DNA of 64,000 nt from Corynebacterium striatum ATCC 6940 (GCF_000159135.1 NZ_GG667531.1:130263-194262), one strand, 5' to 3'; positions 9,985-20,792 are shown, counted from the stretch's first letter. The notes: generated from the sequence alone by a model not told the origin. Translations and numbers: made by a program.

Positions 9985-10002
9985 GCGCCTACTCCGCAGG
10001 AG

Positions 10003-10008
10003 TACAGT
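10003..10008 (+). promoter_or_regulatory. Candidate -10 box for tsaC
   Basis: TACAGT lies in the 56-base gap after prmC, about 30 bases before the tsaC ATG. It allows transcription of tsaC-wecA independently of rho-prfA-prmC. Confidence 0.35.
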
Positions 10009-10040
10009 AGGTTGGTCTGTAAACATGAAGTGAGGAAAGC

Positions 10041-10709
10041 ATGCAGGGAAAGATTTATAACTGCGCCGACCAAGCAGAGCGCGAAGAGGGAATGGCACTC
10101 GCAGTAAAGGCTGCGAAGTCGGGCCGTCTGGTTGTGATGCCAACTGACACTCTTTACGGCCTGGGCTGCGATGCGTTTGACAACGACGCCGTGGCAAGCC
10201 TGCTGGCCACCAAACATCGCGGTCCTGACATGCCGGTCCCAGTATTAGTGGGATCGTGGGACACAATTCGCGGCCTGGTTGCCAGCTATACCGATACCGC
10301 ACGTACCTTGGTCGAGGCTTTCTGGCCGGGCGGCCTGTCCATCGTGGTGCCACAGGCTCCGTCTCTGCCCTGGAACCTCGGCGATACCCGCGGCACCGTG
10401 ATGCTGCGTATGCCGCTGCACCCGATCGCGATTGAACTGTTGCGCGAGGTAGGCCCCATGGCTGTGTCTTCCGCAAACATTTCCGGTCAGACCCCGCCGA
10501 CCACCGCCCTTGAGGCAAAGCAACAGCTGGGTAAAGCCGTGACCGTTTACCTCGATGGCGGCGAGACCGCAATTGGAAAGCCCTCCACCATCATCGACCT
10601 CTCCGGGGAGCGTCCGTACCTGCTGCGCGAGGGTGCGCTGTCCGCGGAGGAAATCGCTGCGGTTATTGGTGTGACCGCAGAGTCTCTGCGCACCCGTCCT
10701 GGCGCCTAG
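10041..10709 (+). CDS. L-threonylcarbamoyladenylate synthase (Sua5/YrdC/TsaC family)
   Basis: Makes threonylcarbamoyl-AMP from threonine, bicarbonate and ATP, the precursor of the t6A37 modification of ANN-decoding tRNAs. A YrdC fold fills most of the 222 residues: PTDTLYGLGCDAF near 35-47, the KHRGPDMPVPVLV segment, and SSANISGQTPPTTA near 149-162. It is shorter than full Sua5 (about 340 residues), so the C-terminal Sua5 domain is absent and the protein resembles TsaC. The ATG has GTGAGGAAAGC upstream. The stop codon lies inside a 23-base repeat. prmC-tsaC-wecA order is common in actinobacteria. Confidence 0.92.
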   Translation: MQGKIYNCADQAEREEGMALAVKAAKSGRLVVMPTDTLYGLGCDAFDNDAVASLLATKHRGPDMPVPVLVGSWDTIRGLVASYTDTARTLVEAFWPGGLSIVVPQAPSLPWNLGDTRGTVMLRMPLHPIAIELLREVGPMAVSSANISGQTPPTTALEAKQQLGKAVTVYLDGGETAIGKPSTIIDLSGERPYLLREGALSAEEIAAVIGVTAESLRTRPGA

Positions 10710-10750
10710 GCGCTGAGGCGTAGTAGTGCCTAGGCGCTGAGGCGCAGTAG
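10704..10750 (+). repeat. Tandem duplication of a 23-base unit between tsaC and wecA
   Basis: Two copies, 10704-10726 and 10728-10750, differ at one base and have a period of 24. The unit contains GCCTAGGCGCTGAGGCG. The first copy holds the TAG stop of tsaC, so the second copy is a recent duplication into the gap. The GCCTAGGC core is self-complementary. Confidence 0.85.
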
Positions 10751-10783
10751 CAAAGACAAGAACCCGAGCGAAAAGGAGAGTGT

Positions 10784-11959
10784 GTGGGCGGAACTGGAGT
10801 ACCGCTGCGCGAGATAGCCCTCGTTATTCTCGTCGCAGCGACCTTTACCTATCTTGCCACTGGCTTAGTTCGGAGCTTTTTGGTCCGCACTGGCCGAGTG
10901 GCAGAAATTCGCTTGCGAGATTCGCATTCTCAACCCACCCCGCAGATGGGCGGCGTGGCGATGTTTACCGGGTTTGCGGCCGCGGTATTCATTGCGGGTC
11001 AGTTTCCAGCATTGACTCGCGGCTTTATGCCCGTTACCCCGGAGATGAACGCGGTCTTATGGGCGGCGCTGGCCATAGTGCTTGTGGGTGTCATCGACGA
11101 TCTTGTTGAGCTCAGTGCGGTAGTCAAACTAGTGGGCCAATTACTGGCCGCTGGAATCATGAGCGGCCTCGGTCTGACGTGGACGTTGCTCTTCATCCCG
11201 CTGGGGGATGGAACTACGGTTCTTCTTGACCAAATCCAGGGCACGCTCTTGACTACATTCTTTACGGTGCTGCTGATTAACGCTATGAACTTCGTGGATG
11301 GCCTTGACGGTCTCGCCGCCGGCCTAGGCCTTATTGCAGGCGCCGCGATCCTGGTCTTCTCCCTGACCGTCTTGCATGATCAAGGTGGTGCGGTCTCCGC
11401 ATATCCGCCCGCAATCATCGCGGCAGCGCTGGTGGGTATATGTGCCGGATTCCTGCCCCACAACTTTGAGCCTTCTCGTATCTTCATGGGGGACAGTGGA
11501 TCGATGCTCATTGGCCTGCTGCTGGCGGCGGCTTCGACGTCTGCCTCGGGCAAGATCAATATGTCCTTGTACGGTACTGTCGACATGGTGGCTCTCGCTT
11601 CGCCGTTCATCGTCGTGGCCGCTGCTGTATTTATTCCAGTCCTGGACCTTGTCTGGGCGGTTATTCGCCGCCTCTCACAGGGGCGTTCGCCTTTCTCTGC
11701 GGACAAAGCGCACATCCACCACCGCCTCTTGTCCTTGGGTCATACTCACCGCCGAACCGTACTCGTCCTCTATTTGTGGGTATCCGCTGTAGCTTTTGGG
11801 GCGGTGTCTTTTTCCATAGTCCCGCCGGTTCTCGCAACGACTATTACGGTGCTGGCTTTGCTCTTTGCCTTCGGCGTCACGCTCATCCCACTTCGCCAGG
11901 GCAAGCTCGGACGCGCCAAGCCTGGCGCCACAGTAGTAGCCCATACGGATCCTTCATAG
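10784..11959 (+). CDS. wecA: Undecaprenyl-phosphate sugar-1-phosphate transferase (WecA/Rfe family)
   Basis: Membrane enzyme of the MraY/WecA family that moves a sugar phosphate, probably GlcNAc-1-P, from UDP-sugar to a polyprenyl phosphate. In corynebacteria this starts the linker joining arabinogalactan to peptidoglycan. The 391 residues hold about 11 membrane segments, the DDLVE motif near 105, NFVDGLDGLAAG near 170 and the C-terminal HIHHRLL near 309 typical of WecA rather than MraY. The GTG start is preceded by AAAAGGAGAG. It lies immediately upstream of atpI, as in other corynebacteria. The exact sugar is inferred. Confidence 0.88.
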   Translation: MGGTGVPLREIALVILVAATFTYLATGLVRSFLVRTGRVAEIRLRDSHSQPTPQMGGVAMFTGFAAAVFIAGQFPALTRGFMPVTPEMNAVLWAALAIVLVGVIDDLVELSAVVKLVGQLLAAGIMSGLGLTWTLLFIPLGDGTTVLLDQIQGTLLTTFFTVLLINAMNFVDGLDGLAAGLGLIAGAAILVFSLTVLHDQGGAVSAYPPAIIAAALVGICAGFLPHNFEPSRIFMGDSGSMLIGLLLAAASTSASGKINMSLYGTVDMVALASPFIVVAAAVFIPVLDLVWAVIRRLSQGRSPFSADKAHIHHRLLSLGHTHRRTVLVLYLWVSAVAFGAVSFSIVPPVLATTITVLALLFAFGVTLIPLRQGKLGRAKPGATVVAHTDPS

Positions 11960-11973
11960 ACGCGGGCGTGATG

Positions 11974-11979
11974 TAGGCT
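11974..11979 (+). promoter_or_regulatory. Candidate -10 box for a leaderless atpI transcript
   Basis: TAGGCT ends 8 bases before the ATG at 11988. No ribosome site is visible, which suggests a transcript starting at or near the start codon. Confidence 0.35.
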
Positions 11980-11987
11980 TTTTGCCT

Positions 11988-12434
11988 ATGACTAACAACG
12001 CCGCGAACGATGCGCCGATTAACAAGGTTGAAGACTTTGATGATCCAGTTTTGCCGCTCAAGCGTGCCTTAAACTTCGGCTCGATGGCACTGGTAGCGAT
12101 AACTATCTTGTCCCTGGCTGTCTGGGGAGGTATGCGCGGACTACCCGGCATTTGGGGCGTCGTAATTGGCGCCGGCATCGGCGGCGGCTTCGTACTGTTG
12201 ACTGTGGTGTCTGTGCTCGCTGCATCCAAGACTTCGCCGACCAATACCATCATCGTGGTGATGGGCAGCTGGCTGGTGAAGATCTTGGTCCTCATTATCA
12301 TCTTGGCCGTGATTCGCGACCTTGAGTTTTACGACAAGATGGCCATGTTCGTGACCGTAGTCCTGGCGCTCTTGGCGACTCTCGGCACAGAGGCATGGGG
12401 CGTAGTCAGTGCCCGCGTATCTTACGTGCATTAA
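11988..12434 (+). CDS. atpI: AtpI-like membrane protein at head of ATP synthase cluster
   Basis: Small membrane protein of 148 residues with four predicted membrane segments (about residues 24-45, 50-75, 85-110 and 118-138) after a polar N terminus. AtpI proteins help assemble the c-ring in other bacteria. The assignment here rests on position before atpB and on topology; sequence similarity within the family is weak. The ATG at 11988 is preferred to TTG 11982 because the -10 TAGGCT lies 8 bases upstream. A 540-base gap separates it from atpB, so it may not share all atp transcripts. Confidence 0.65.
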   Translation: MTNNAANDAPINKVEDFDDPVLPLKRALNFGSMALVAITILSLAVWGGMRGLPGIWGVVIGAGIGGGFVLLTVVSVLAASKTSPTNTIIVVMGSWLVKILVLIIILAVIRDLEFYDKMAMFVTVVLALLATLGTEAWGVVSARVSYVH

Positions 12435-12565
12435 ATTCTCGCGCTAACCCATTTTTGCCGAACTTATCGGCCTGTACCCCGTGGTGGGTGGACATTCGTT
12501 GTCTGCTTGCCCGGGGTGGCTTATGTTTTGCGCCATATAACCCGAATGTGGGGCAGGTACCTTCC

Positions 12566-12595
12566 TTGGGGGAACGTGTGAAAAGTGTGTAAATT
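12566..12595 (+). promoter_or_regulatory. Candidate promoter of the atp operon
   Basis: TTGGGG (12566-12571) and TAAATT (12590-12595) are separated by 18 bases. The -10 abuts the GC-rich palindrome at 12596-12610. A second possible -10, TATTAT at 12751-12756 with an upstream TG, could give a shorter leader of about 210 bases. Confidence 0.4.
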
Positions 12596-12687
12596 CCACC
12601 CCCGGGGTGGTGCATATTTCCTGTGTGTGACAAAGGCCATAAAAGGTCTTTTGCCTAGTCATAAGCCTTAAAAGTGGGAAATAGCGA

Positions 12688-12725
12688 AGCAGGGCGGGGT
12701 GGCGTCATTTCGGCTCCACCCTGCT
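12688..12725 (+). other. Stem-loop in the atp leader
   Basis: AGCAGGG (12688-12694) pairs with CCCTGCT (12719-12725), and the stem continues with GGGG/CTCC-type pairs after one mismatch. It contains the third CGGGGTGG copy. No U-tract follows, so it is not a classical terminator. Confidence 0.45.
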
Positions 12726-12974
12726 ACACGTCTCAAACGCGCTGAACTGATATTATTTCGTGCGGGTTACCGCGGAACCGAAATATTTTCCTTGCTAGCT
12801 GCGAGGTCATTGAAATTTCGGCTCCCGCGCGGTCAATCCCTGTCACTTCTTCGAAGATGTGCGACGGAGTCCGAAGTCGTGACAGAGAGCTTGAGACGTC
12901 CATCGCACCGTCCGCAATATCCAATTGCGGCGGCCCTAACACGGGAGAGAACGCTGAGCGTTACAACATTGGCC

Positions 12975-13775
12975 ATGAAAGGGCACTTCCACGCGCCTGA
13001 TCTGGGTGAAGAATTCTTCCCGGGGCAAGTAGATGCTGACCATCTGTTCTTCGGCGACTTTGCCGACGGATGGTTCGCGCTTGATCGCCTAATGCTGGTG
13101 CGCATCTTGATGACGCTGGTATTGGTGGTTCTTTTCATGTTGGCCTTTAAGAACCCCAAGTTGGTTCCAAAGGGTCTGCAGAATGTCGGCGAGCATGCGG
13201 TCGATTTTGTCCGCATCTACATCGCCGAAGACATCTTGGGTAAGAAGGAGGCGAAGCGATTCCTCCCGGTTATCGCGACGATCTTCTTCGCAGTCCTGTT
13301 TATGAACGTACCGACCATCATCCCGGGACTTAACGTCTCGCCGAATGGTCGTATCGGTATGCCTATCGTTCTTGCAGCGGTTTCGTACATCGCAATGATT
13401 TACGCCGGTGCAAAGCGCTACGGTTTCGGCAAGTTTGTTAAGTCCTCGGTGGTTATTCCTAACCTTCCGCCGGTCCTGCACTTGCTCGTTGTGCCGATCG
13501 AGTTCTTCTCGACCTTCATTCTGCGACCAGTTACCCTCGCCATTCGTCTCATGGCGAACTTCTTGGCTGGACACATCATTCTGGTCCTCCTGTTCTCTGC
13601 TTCGAACTTCTTCTTCTGGCAGCTGAACGGTTGGACGGCACTGTCTGGTTTGACCATTGTTCTGGGACTTGCATTCAGCTTGTTCGAGCTCCTGGTCATC
13701 TTCCTGCAGGCCTACATCTTTGCCCTTCTGACGGCGGTGTACATCGAACTGTCCCTCCACGCGGATTCGCACTAA
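12975..13775 (+). CDS. atpB: ATP synthase Fo subunit a
   Basis: Subunit a forms the proton half-channels next to the c-ring in the membrane. The protein is 266 residues from ATG 12975. I chose that start because family members begin with the MKGxFHAPxL-type sequence, and the open frame before it (from 12699) is not conserved-looking. The essential channel arginine is in RLMANFLAGH near residue 190. Five or six membrane segments are visible. It is the first structural gene of the ATP synthase cluster and is followed by a 105-base gap with a hairpin. Confidence 0.95.
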   Translation: MKGHFHAPDLGEEFFPGQVDADHLFFGDFADGWFALDRLMLVRILMTLVLVVLFMLAFKNPKLVPKGLQNVGEHAVDFVRIYIAEDILGKKEAKRFLPVIATIFFAVLFMNVPTIIPGLNVSPNGRIGMPIVLAAVSYIAMIYAGAKRYGFGKFVKSSVVIPNLPPVLHLLVVPIEFFSTFILRPVTLAIRLMANFLAGHIILVLLFSASNFFFWQLNGWTALSGLTIVLGLAFSLFELLVIFLQAYIFALLTAVYIELSLHADSH

Positions 13776-13830
13776 GGACGAGGTCGACGAGCGCGACCGA
13801 GAAAAATCTCAACTTCACAGAAACTATCTC

Positions 13831-14120
<290 letters not shown>

Positions 14121-14165
14121 AAAGTTCGCGTTTTCCTAAACCAACCTTTTAAGACTGGAGACCAC

Positions 14166-14732
14166 ATGAACAACGTCTTTTATACGCTTGCGGCGGGGGA
14201 GGAGAACCCGGGTTCCGGCAGCTTCTCCGTCCTTCTGCCCAAGAACTATGACATTTTCTGGTCTTTGATCTGTTTCGTTGTCATCTTGTGGCTGTTCTGG
14301 AAGTTCGTTCTTCCGGCATACAACAAGATGCTCCAGGAGCGCGAGGACCGAATCGAGGGTGGCATGAAGCGTGCTGAGGCTCAGCAGGCTGAAGCTAAGG
14401 CTGCTCTCGAGAAGTACAACGCACAGCTTGCTGACGCACGTGCAGAAGCTGCAGAGATCCGTGAGCAGGCGCGCGAGCGCGGCAAGCAGATCGAGGCTGA
14501 GGCTAAGAGCCAGGCTGAGGAAGAATCCCGCCGCATTGTCGCCTCTGGTGAGAAGCAGCTGCAGGCTTCCCGTGCACAGGTCATCTCCGAGCTGCGTTCC
14601 GAAATCGGACAGAACTCCATCAACTTGGCTGAGAAGCTGCTCGGCGGCGAGCTTTCGTCCGCTACCAAGCAGTCCTCCACGATTGACACCTTCCTGTCCG
14701 AGCTCGATTCTGTGGCACCGGCCGGAAAGTAG
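14166..14732 (+). CDS. atpF: ATP synthase Fo subunit b
   Basis: Peripheral stalk subunit with one membrane helix near residues 33-53 ([18 protein letters not shown]) and a long charged Ala/Glu/Gln-rich coiled coil (about 60-160) that reaches the F1 head. The 188-residue length is normal. The N-terminal extension of about 30 residues before the helix is usual in actinobacteria. AGACTGGAGACC precedes the ATG. It lies 45 bases after atpE and 6 bases before atpH. Confidence 0.95.
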   Translation: MNNVFYTLAAGEENPGSGSFSVLLPKNYDIFWSLICFVVILWLFWKFVLPAYNKMLQEREDRIEGGMKRAEAQQAEAKAALEKYNAQLADARAEAAEIREQARERGKQIEAEAKSQAEEESRRIVASGEKQLQASRAQVISELRSEIGQNSINLAEKLLGGELSSATKQSSTIDTFLSELDSVAPAGK

Positions 14733-14738
14733 GCAACT

Positions 14739-15554
14739 ATGAAGGCAGCTAGCCGCGAAGCTCTCGCGAGCGTTGAATTCAAGCTGGATCAGTTTCTGGC
14801 TTCGGACAACGCTGTTGCGAGCGCTGCACAGGCAGGTCTCGACCTCTTCGAGGTCGTCGATGTCCTTGATACAGACCGCGAACTGCGCGTTGCGCTAACC
14901 GACGCCGCCGTTCCGGCCGACACCCGCAAGTCTCTGGTGCAGAACCTCTTCGGCTCCAAGATTGCTCCGATCGCCGCTCAGGTCATCGAAGCAGCTGCAG
15001 CCGAGCAGTGGTCCTCCACTCGTGACTTGGTCAAGGGTCTCGTATCCCTTGGTCGCCGCGCACTCCTGCGTGGTGCTGAGGCTCAGGGCCAGTTGGGCCA
15101 GGTGGAAGACGAGCTCTTCCGTCTGTCCAGCATCCTGAAGAACGAGGCAGAGCTGACCCAGTTGCTTTCCGATCGAACTGCTACGTCCGCACGTAAGCGC
15201 GGATTGCTGGCAAGCGTGCTCTACGGCAAGGTAACGATGTTCTCTGAGGCGCTTGCGCTCCAGGCCATCGGCCGCCCTGAGCAGAACCCCATCGATGATG
15301 TCGCCGCTCTGGCCGACTACGCAGCGCAGCTGCAGGGTCGCACCATTGCACGCGTCACCACCGCGGGTGAGCTGAATGATAGCCAGCGTGCAGCACTCGC
15401 TGAGAAGCTGGGCAAAATTTATGGTCGTGCGATGTCCATTCACTCTGAGGTTGACACCAGCCTCCTCGGTGGTATGGCCATCCGCGTCGGCGATGAAGTT
15501 ATCGACGGTTCCACGGCAGGCAAGATTGCCCGCCTGCGTGCCAAGATGGCTTAG
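14739..15554 (+). CDS. atpH: ATP synthase F1 subunit delta
   Basis: Delta joins the peripheral stalk (subunit b) to the top of the alpha/beta head. At 271 residues it is longer than the roughly 180 of E. coli delta. The extra N-terminal part resembles the corynebacterial/mycobacterial long form, although b and delta are not fused into one chain in the mycobacterial manner. The C terminus, with GGMAIRVGDEVIDGSTAGKIARL, carries the conserved delta signature. The ATG lies 6 bases after atpF. Confidence 0.94.
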   Translation: MKAASREALASVEFKLDQFLASDNAVASAAQAGLDLFEVVDVLDTDRELRVALTDAAVPADTRKSLVQNLFGSKIAPIAAQVIEAAAAEQWSSTRDLVKGLVSLGRRALLRGAEAQGQLGQVEDELFRLSSILKNEAELTQLLSDRTATSARKRGLLASVLYGKVTMFSEALALQAIGRPEQNPIDDVAALADYAAQLQGRTIARVTTAGELNDSQRAALAEKLGKIYGRAMSIHSEVDTSLLGGMAIRVGDEVIDGSTAGKIARLRAKMA

Positions 15555-15613
15555 CCGAAACGACAGAAATGATTAAGTAATTGCTGGAAGATACTACCGA
15601 GAGCAGGAAGAAC

Positions 15614-17254
15614 ATGGCGGAGCTGACGATCTCCTCCGATGAGATTCGTAGCGCGATTGCGAACTACACCTCGAGCTACTCCGCGGAGGCCTCCCGTGAG
15701 GAGGTCGGCGTGGTCATTTCGGCAGCTGACGGTATTGCGCAGGTTTCGGGCCTGCCATCCGTTATGGCGAATGAGCTGCTCGAGTTCCCAGGCGGCGTTA
15801 TCGGCGTCGCACAGAACCTCGACACCAACTCCATCGGTGTCGTTGTCCTGGGCAACTTCGAGTCCCTCACCGAGGGCGACGAGGTCAAGAGGACTGGCGA
15901 AGTCCTTTCCATCCCTGTGGGCGAGGAATTCCTCGGCCGCGTTATCAACCCACTGGGCCAGCCGATCGACGGCCTGGGCCCAATCGCCGCTGAAGAGGAC
16001 CGCGTCCTCGAGTTGCAGGCACCGTCCGTGCTGCAGCGTCAGCCGGTTGAAGAGCCGATGCAGACCGGCATCAAGGCTATTGACGCAATGACCCCGATTG
16101 GTCGTGGTCAGCGTCAGTTGGTCATTGGTGACCGTAAGACTGGTAAGACCGCAGTCTGCATCGACACCATCTTGAACCAGAAGGCTAACTGGGAGTCTGG
16201 CGACAAGGACAAGCAGGTACGTTGTATCTACGTCGCTATCGGCCAGAAGGGCTCCACCATTGCTGGAGTCCGCCACACCCTGGAGCAGCACGGCGCACTG
16301 GAGTACACCACCATCGTGGCTGCTCCGGCTTCCGACGCTGCCGGCTTCAAGTGGCTCGCCCCGTTCTCCGGTGCGGCCCTGGGTCAGCACTGGATGTACC
16401 AGGGCAACCACGTCCTGGTTATTTACGATGATCTCACCAAGCAGGCTGAGGCTTACCGTGCGATTTCCCTTCTGCTGCGCCGTCCGCCGGGCCGCGAGGC
16501 ATACCCGGGCGACGTTTTCTACCTCCACTCCCGTCTGCTGGAGCGTGCTGCAAAGCTCTCCGACGACATGGGCGCAGGTTCCATGACCGCACTGCCGATC
16601 ATCGAGACCAAGGCGAACGACGTTTCTGCCTTCATCCCGACCAACGTTATTTCCATTACCGACGGCCAGGTCTTCCTGGAGTCCGACCTGTTCAACCAGG
16701 GCGTCCGTCCGGCAATTAACGTCGGTGTGTCCGTCTCCCGTGTGGGTGGCGCTGCGCAGACCAAGGGTATGAAGAAGGTCGCCGGTAACCTGCGTCTTGA
16801 GCTTGCTGCTTACCGTGACCTGCAGGCATTCGCTGCCTTCGCTTCCGACCTCGACCCGGCCTCCAAGGCACAGCTCGAGCGCGGTGAGCGTCTGGTCGAG
16901 CTGCTCAAGCAGGCAGAGTCCTCCCCACAGCCTGTCGAGTTCCAGATGGTTTCCATCTACTTGGCAGACCAGGGCATCTTCGACGTCGTTCCCGTCGAGG
17001 ATGTACGTCGCTTCGAAGCTGAAGTTCACGAGTACCTGCACTCCAACACCCCTCAGGTGTTCGAGCAGATCGCTGGTGGCCAGGCTCTGTCCGACGAGTC
17101 CAAGGATGCGCTCGTTAAGGCTGCAAAGGACTTCACCCCATCCTTCCGTACCTCTGAGGGCCACAACATTGGCTCCGAGGCACCGGTTGAGCCGCTCGAC
17201 GCGGCTGAGGTGAAGAAGACCGAGCTCAACGTCTCCCGCAAGACGGCTAACTAG
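15614..17254 (+). CDS. atpA: ATP synthase F1 subunit alpha
   Basis: Regulatory nucleotide-binding subunit of the F1 head. The protein is 546 residues from ATG 15614, which has AGGAAG just upstream; the frame is open to TTG 15581, but that would add residues not typical of the family. Walker A is GDRKTGKT near 173-180, and the conserved arginine finger region [16 protein letters not shown] is near 375. The antisense strand carries a 575-codon open frame that I regard as a shadow of this gene. Confidence 0.97.
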   Translation: MAELTISSDEIRSAIANYTSSYSAEASREEVGVVISAADGIAQVSGLPSVMANELLEFPGGVIGVAQNLDTNSIGVVVLGNFESLTEGDEVKRTGEVLSIPVGEEFLGRVINPLGQPIDGLGPIAAEEDRVLELQAPSVLQRQPVEEPMQTGIKAIDAMTPIGRGQRQLVIGDRKTGKTAVCIDTILNQKANWESGDKDKQVRCIYVAIGQKGSTIAGVRHTLEQHGALEYTTIVAAPASDAAGFKWLAPFSGAALGQHWMYQGNHVLVIYDDLTKQAEAYRAISLLLRRPPGREAYPGDVFYLHSRLLERAAKLSDDMGAGSMTALPIIETKANDVSAFIPTNVISITDGQVFLESDLFNQGVRPAINVGVSVSRVGGAAQTKGMKKVAGNLRLELAAYRDLQAFAAFASDLDPASKAQLERGERLVELLKQAESSPQPVEFQMVSIYLADQGIFDVVPVEDVRRFEAEVHEYLHSNTPQVFEQIAGGQALSDESKDALVKAAKDFTPSFRTSEGHNIGSEAPVEPLDAAEVKKTELNVSRKTAN

Positions 17255-17311
17255 AGTCCGCACAGCTCTAAGAATCAACCGTCTAGATAAAAGAAGGGAG
17301 GAGCGAACACC

Positions 17312-18295
17312 ATGGCTAATCTTCGTGAACTGCGTGACCGCATCAGGTCCGTTAATTCCACCAAGAAGATCACCAAGGCACAGGAGCTCATTGCTACCTC
17401 GCGCATTACCAAGGCACAGGCAAGGGTTGAGGCATCACTGCCTTACGCACACGAGCTTGCGAATGTTATGAACAGGCTCGCAACGGCCAGCTCGCTGGAT
17501 CACCCCATGCTTCGTGAACGTGAAGATGGCAAGGTCGCCGCTATTCTCGTGGTCTCTTCTGACCGCGGCATGTGCGGTGGCTACAATAACAACATCTTCA
17601 AGAAGGCAGCCGAGCTCGAAGCACTGCTCAAGAAGCAGGGCTACGAGACCGTCCGCTACGTCACGGGTAATAAAGGCGTTGGCTTCTACAAGTTCCGTGA
17701 AGCTGACGTTGCAGGCAGCTGGGCTGGTTTCTCCCAGGATCCGTCCTGGGAAACCACCCACGATGTCCGTCGTCACATGATTGACGGATTCATTGCAGGT
17801 TCGAAGGGGACCGCTAAGTACCGCGAAGGCATCAACACCGAGGGCGAGGCCATCCGTGGCTTCGACCAGGTCCACGTTGTGTATACCGAGTTTGAGTCCA
17901 TGCTGACTCAGACCGCGCGTGCCCAGCAGTTGCTGCCAGTGGTTCCGGTCATCGAGGACGAGGAATTCCACCTCGGCGAGTCCGCGCTTTCCGACGCCGA
18001 GCCCGCTGATCAGGTCACCCCTGATTACGAGTTCGAGCCGGATGCGGACACGTTGATGGAGAGTCTGCTCCCGCAGTATGTCTCTCGCATCCTCTTCGCG
18101 ATGTTCTTGGAGGCTTCCGCTTCCGAGTCCGCCGCTCGCCGTACCGCAATGAAGTCTGCTACTGACAACGCTACCGAGCTGGTCAAGAACCTCTCGCGCG
18201 TGGCCAACCAGGCTCGTCAGGCACAGATTACCCAGGAAATTACAGAGATCGTCGGTGGCGCTGGTGCGCTCGCCGAAAGCGCAGAAAGTGACTAG
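17312..18295 (+). CDS. atpG: ATP synthase F1 subunit gamma
   Basis: Central rotor shaft. The 327 residues are longer than E. coli gamma (287). The excess lies mainly in an acidic segment around 215-250 (EDEEFHLGESALSDAE and following), in addition to the smaller loop known in actinobacterial gamma. N-terminal RDRIRSVNSTKKITKAQELI and C-terminal RQAQITQEITEIVGGA form the coiled coil that penetrates the head. AAGGGAGGAG precedes the ATG. Three bases separate it from atpD. Confidence 0.96.
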   Translation: MANLRELRDRIRSVNSTKKITKAQELIATSRITKAQARVEASLPYAHELANVMNRLATASSLDHPMLREREDGKVAAILVVSSDRGMCGGYNNNIFKKAAELEALLKKQGYETVRYVTGNKGVGFYKFREADVAGSWAGFSQDPSWETTHDVRRHMIDGFIAGSKGTAKYREGINTEGEAIRGFDQVHVVYTEFESMLTQTARAQQLLPVVPVIEDEEFHLGESALSDAEPADQVTPDYEFEPDADTLMESLLPQYVSRILFAMFLEASASESAARRTAMKSATDNATELVKNLSRVANQARQAQITQEITEIVGGAGALAESAESD

Positions 18296-19744
<1,449 letters not shown>

Positions 19745-19754
19745 GGAGTGGCAC

Positions 19755-20126
19755 ATGGCTGACATCACCGCTGAATTGGTATCCGTCGAGCGCATGCTGT
19801 GGTCTGGACAGGCCACGCTGGTTACGGCTGAGACCACCGAGGGTGAGATCGGCGTGCTTCCTGGTCACGAGCCATTGGTCGGCCAGCTGGCCGAGAACGG
19901 CGTCGTGACCATCCACCCAGTGGACGGCGAGCGCCTCGTCGCCGCTGTCCAGGGTGGCTTCCTCTCCGTGTCCAGGGACAAGATCACTGTCCTCGCCAAC
20001 TGGGCCACTTGGTCCACCGAAGTTGATGAGGCACAGGCTTCCGAAGACCAGAAGTCTGACGAAGCTCTCGTCCACAACCGCGGTGCAGCCGCACAGCGTG
20101 CTGTGCGCCGCGCCAACAAGGGCTAG
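19755..20126 (+). CDS. atpC: ATP synthase F1 subunit epsilon
   Basis: Rotor subunit that couples and can inhibit F1. It has 123 residues from ATG 19755, preceded by TAGGGAGTGG. The N-terminal beta-sandwich ([34 protein letters not shown]) is clear. The C-terminal helical region is short and polar, as in mycobacterial and corynebacterial forms. It is the last gene of the atp cluster; a strong terminator follows 35 bases later. Confidence 0.95.
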   Translation: MADITAELVSVERMLWSGQATLVTAETTEGEIGVLPGHEPLVGQLAENGVVTIHPVDGERLVAAVQGGFLSVSRDKITVLANWATWSTEVDEAQASEDQKSDEALVHNRGAAAQRAVRRANKG

Positions 20127-20160
20127 GAGAGTAACGGGCAGCAAAGCCCTTCCGCTCTCG

Positions 20161-20202
20161 AAGCGCTCCATTTCCTCCACACGAGGAGACGGAGCGCTTT
20201 TT
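20161..20202 (+). terminator. Rho-independent terminator of the atp operon
   Basis: AAGCGCTCC (20161-20169) pairs perfectly with GGAGCGCTT (20191-20199), with a smaller CCTC/GAGG stem inside, followed by TTT. It lies 35 bases after atpC. Confidence 0.85.
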
Positions 20203-20254
20203 CGATCTCGCCATTCATTAGCTCGATTAGTGGCATTTGGTGCAACTAAAGCGC

Positions 20255-20260
20255 TAGAAT
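20255..20260 (+). promoter_or_regulatory. Candidate -10 box for the DUF2550 gene
   Basis: TAGAAT lies 44 bases before the ATG at 20305; the best -35 is a weak TGGCAT 18 bases further upstream. Confidence 0.4.
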
Positions 20261-20304
20261 TCATTCATCAGCTACGGTTGCCTAGCAGTAAGGAGCACCT
20301 GAAT

Positions 20305-20784
20305 ATGAATTCATCAGTAATTGGTTTGTTCCTTATTGCGGTGGGGCTCATTGTGCTGGTCTGTTTGTTTCTCGCCGCACGCCGTTTCTTTATGCTGCGT
20401 GAGCGCGGGACCTCAGTACTGCTGCGTTCCCTGCCGGCTAAGGATTCCCACACTTGGCGCCATGGTGTGATGCGCTACAACGGCGAGTACGTTGAATATT
20501 TCAAGCTGCGCTCCGTTTCACTGCAAGCAGACCTGCGCTTTAATCGCCTCGACGTCGAACTAATTGGCACGCGCCCATTGGACGATGACGAGGCCGCTTT
20601 CATGTCTGAGGGGCAATCAGTGCTGCATTTCACCTTTGGCGGGCAGGAGTATGAGATCGCCTCGGATTCGCACGGCATCATGGGGCTTACGGCTTGGATT
20701 GAGGCTGCCCCATCGAAGCGTCAGGAGAGGCTGGATTACCGCCAGCTTCGGCAGCGGGCGACCCGCTTTGCTAAAGAACAGTAG
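20305..20784 (+). CDS. DUF2550 family membrane-anchored protein
   Basis: A 159-residue protein of the actinobacterial DUF2550 family, function unknown. One N-terminal membrane helix (about 5-27) is followed by a basic stretch and a soluble beta-rich domain of about 120 residues, probably cytoplasmic by the positive-inside rule (ARRFFMLRERG follows the helix). AAGGAGC is well placed before ATG 20305. In corynebacteria and mycobacteria it is found between atpC and nucS, as here. No catalytic motif is visible. Confidence 0.8.
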   Translation: MNSSVIGLFLIAVGLIVLVCLFLAARRFFMLRERGTSVLLRSLPAKDSHTWRHGVMRYNGEYVEYFKLRSVSLQADLRFNRLDVELIGTRPLDDDEAAFMSEGQSVLHFTFGGQEYEIASDSHGIMGLTAWIEAAPSKRQERLDYRQLRQRATRFAKEQ

Positions 20785-20792
20785 CCAACCTA

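Larger units (their letters stand above)
12435..12974 (+). promoter_or_regulatory. 540-base control region upstream of atpB
   Basis: No convincing gene lies here, though the atpB frame stays open back to 12699. It holds a candidate promoter at 12566-12595, three copies of CGGGGTGG (12512, 12603 and 12695), a 15-base palindrome CCACCCCCGGGGTGG at 12596-12610, a stem-loop at 12688-12725 and an extended -10 TGATATTAT at 12748-12756. The composition is more AT-rich than in the flanking genes, as expected for a strong regulated promoter region. Confidence 0.6.

Noticed and set aside
8030-10572. Long antisense open frames opposite prfA and prmC
   Set aside because: No family resemblance; both are high-GC mirror frames of well-supported genes.
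10704-10750. Possible CRISPR repeats
   Set aside because: Two adjacent copies without spacers and no cas genes in the window.
12699-12974. N-terminal extension of atpB by 92 codons
   Set aside because: The extension does not look like subunit a and lies in the promoter region; family members start at the MKG codon.
15551-17278. 575-codon open frame antisense to atpA
   Set aside because: It mirrors a highly biased gene codon by codon, has no ribosome site or recognisable domain, and covers atpA almost exactly.
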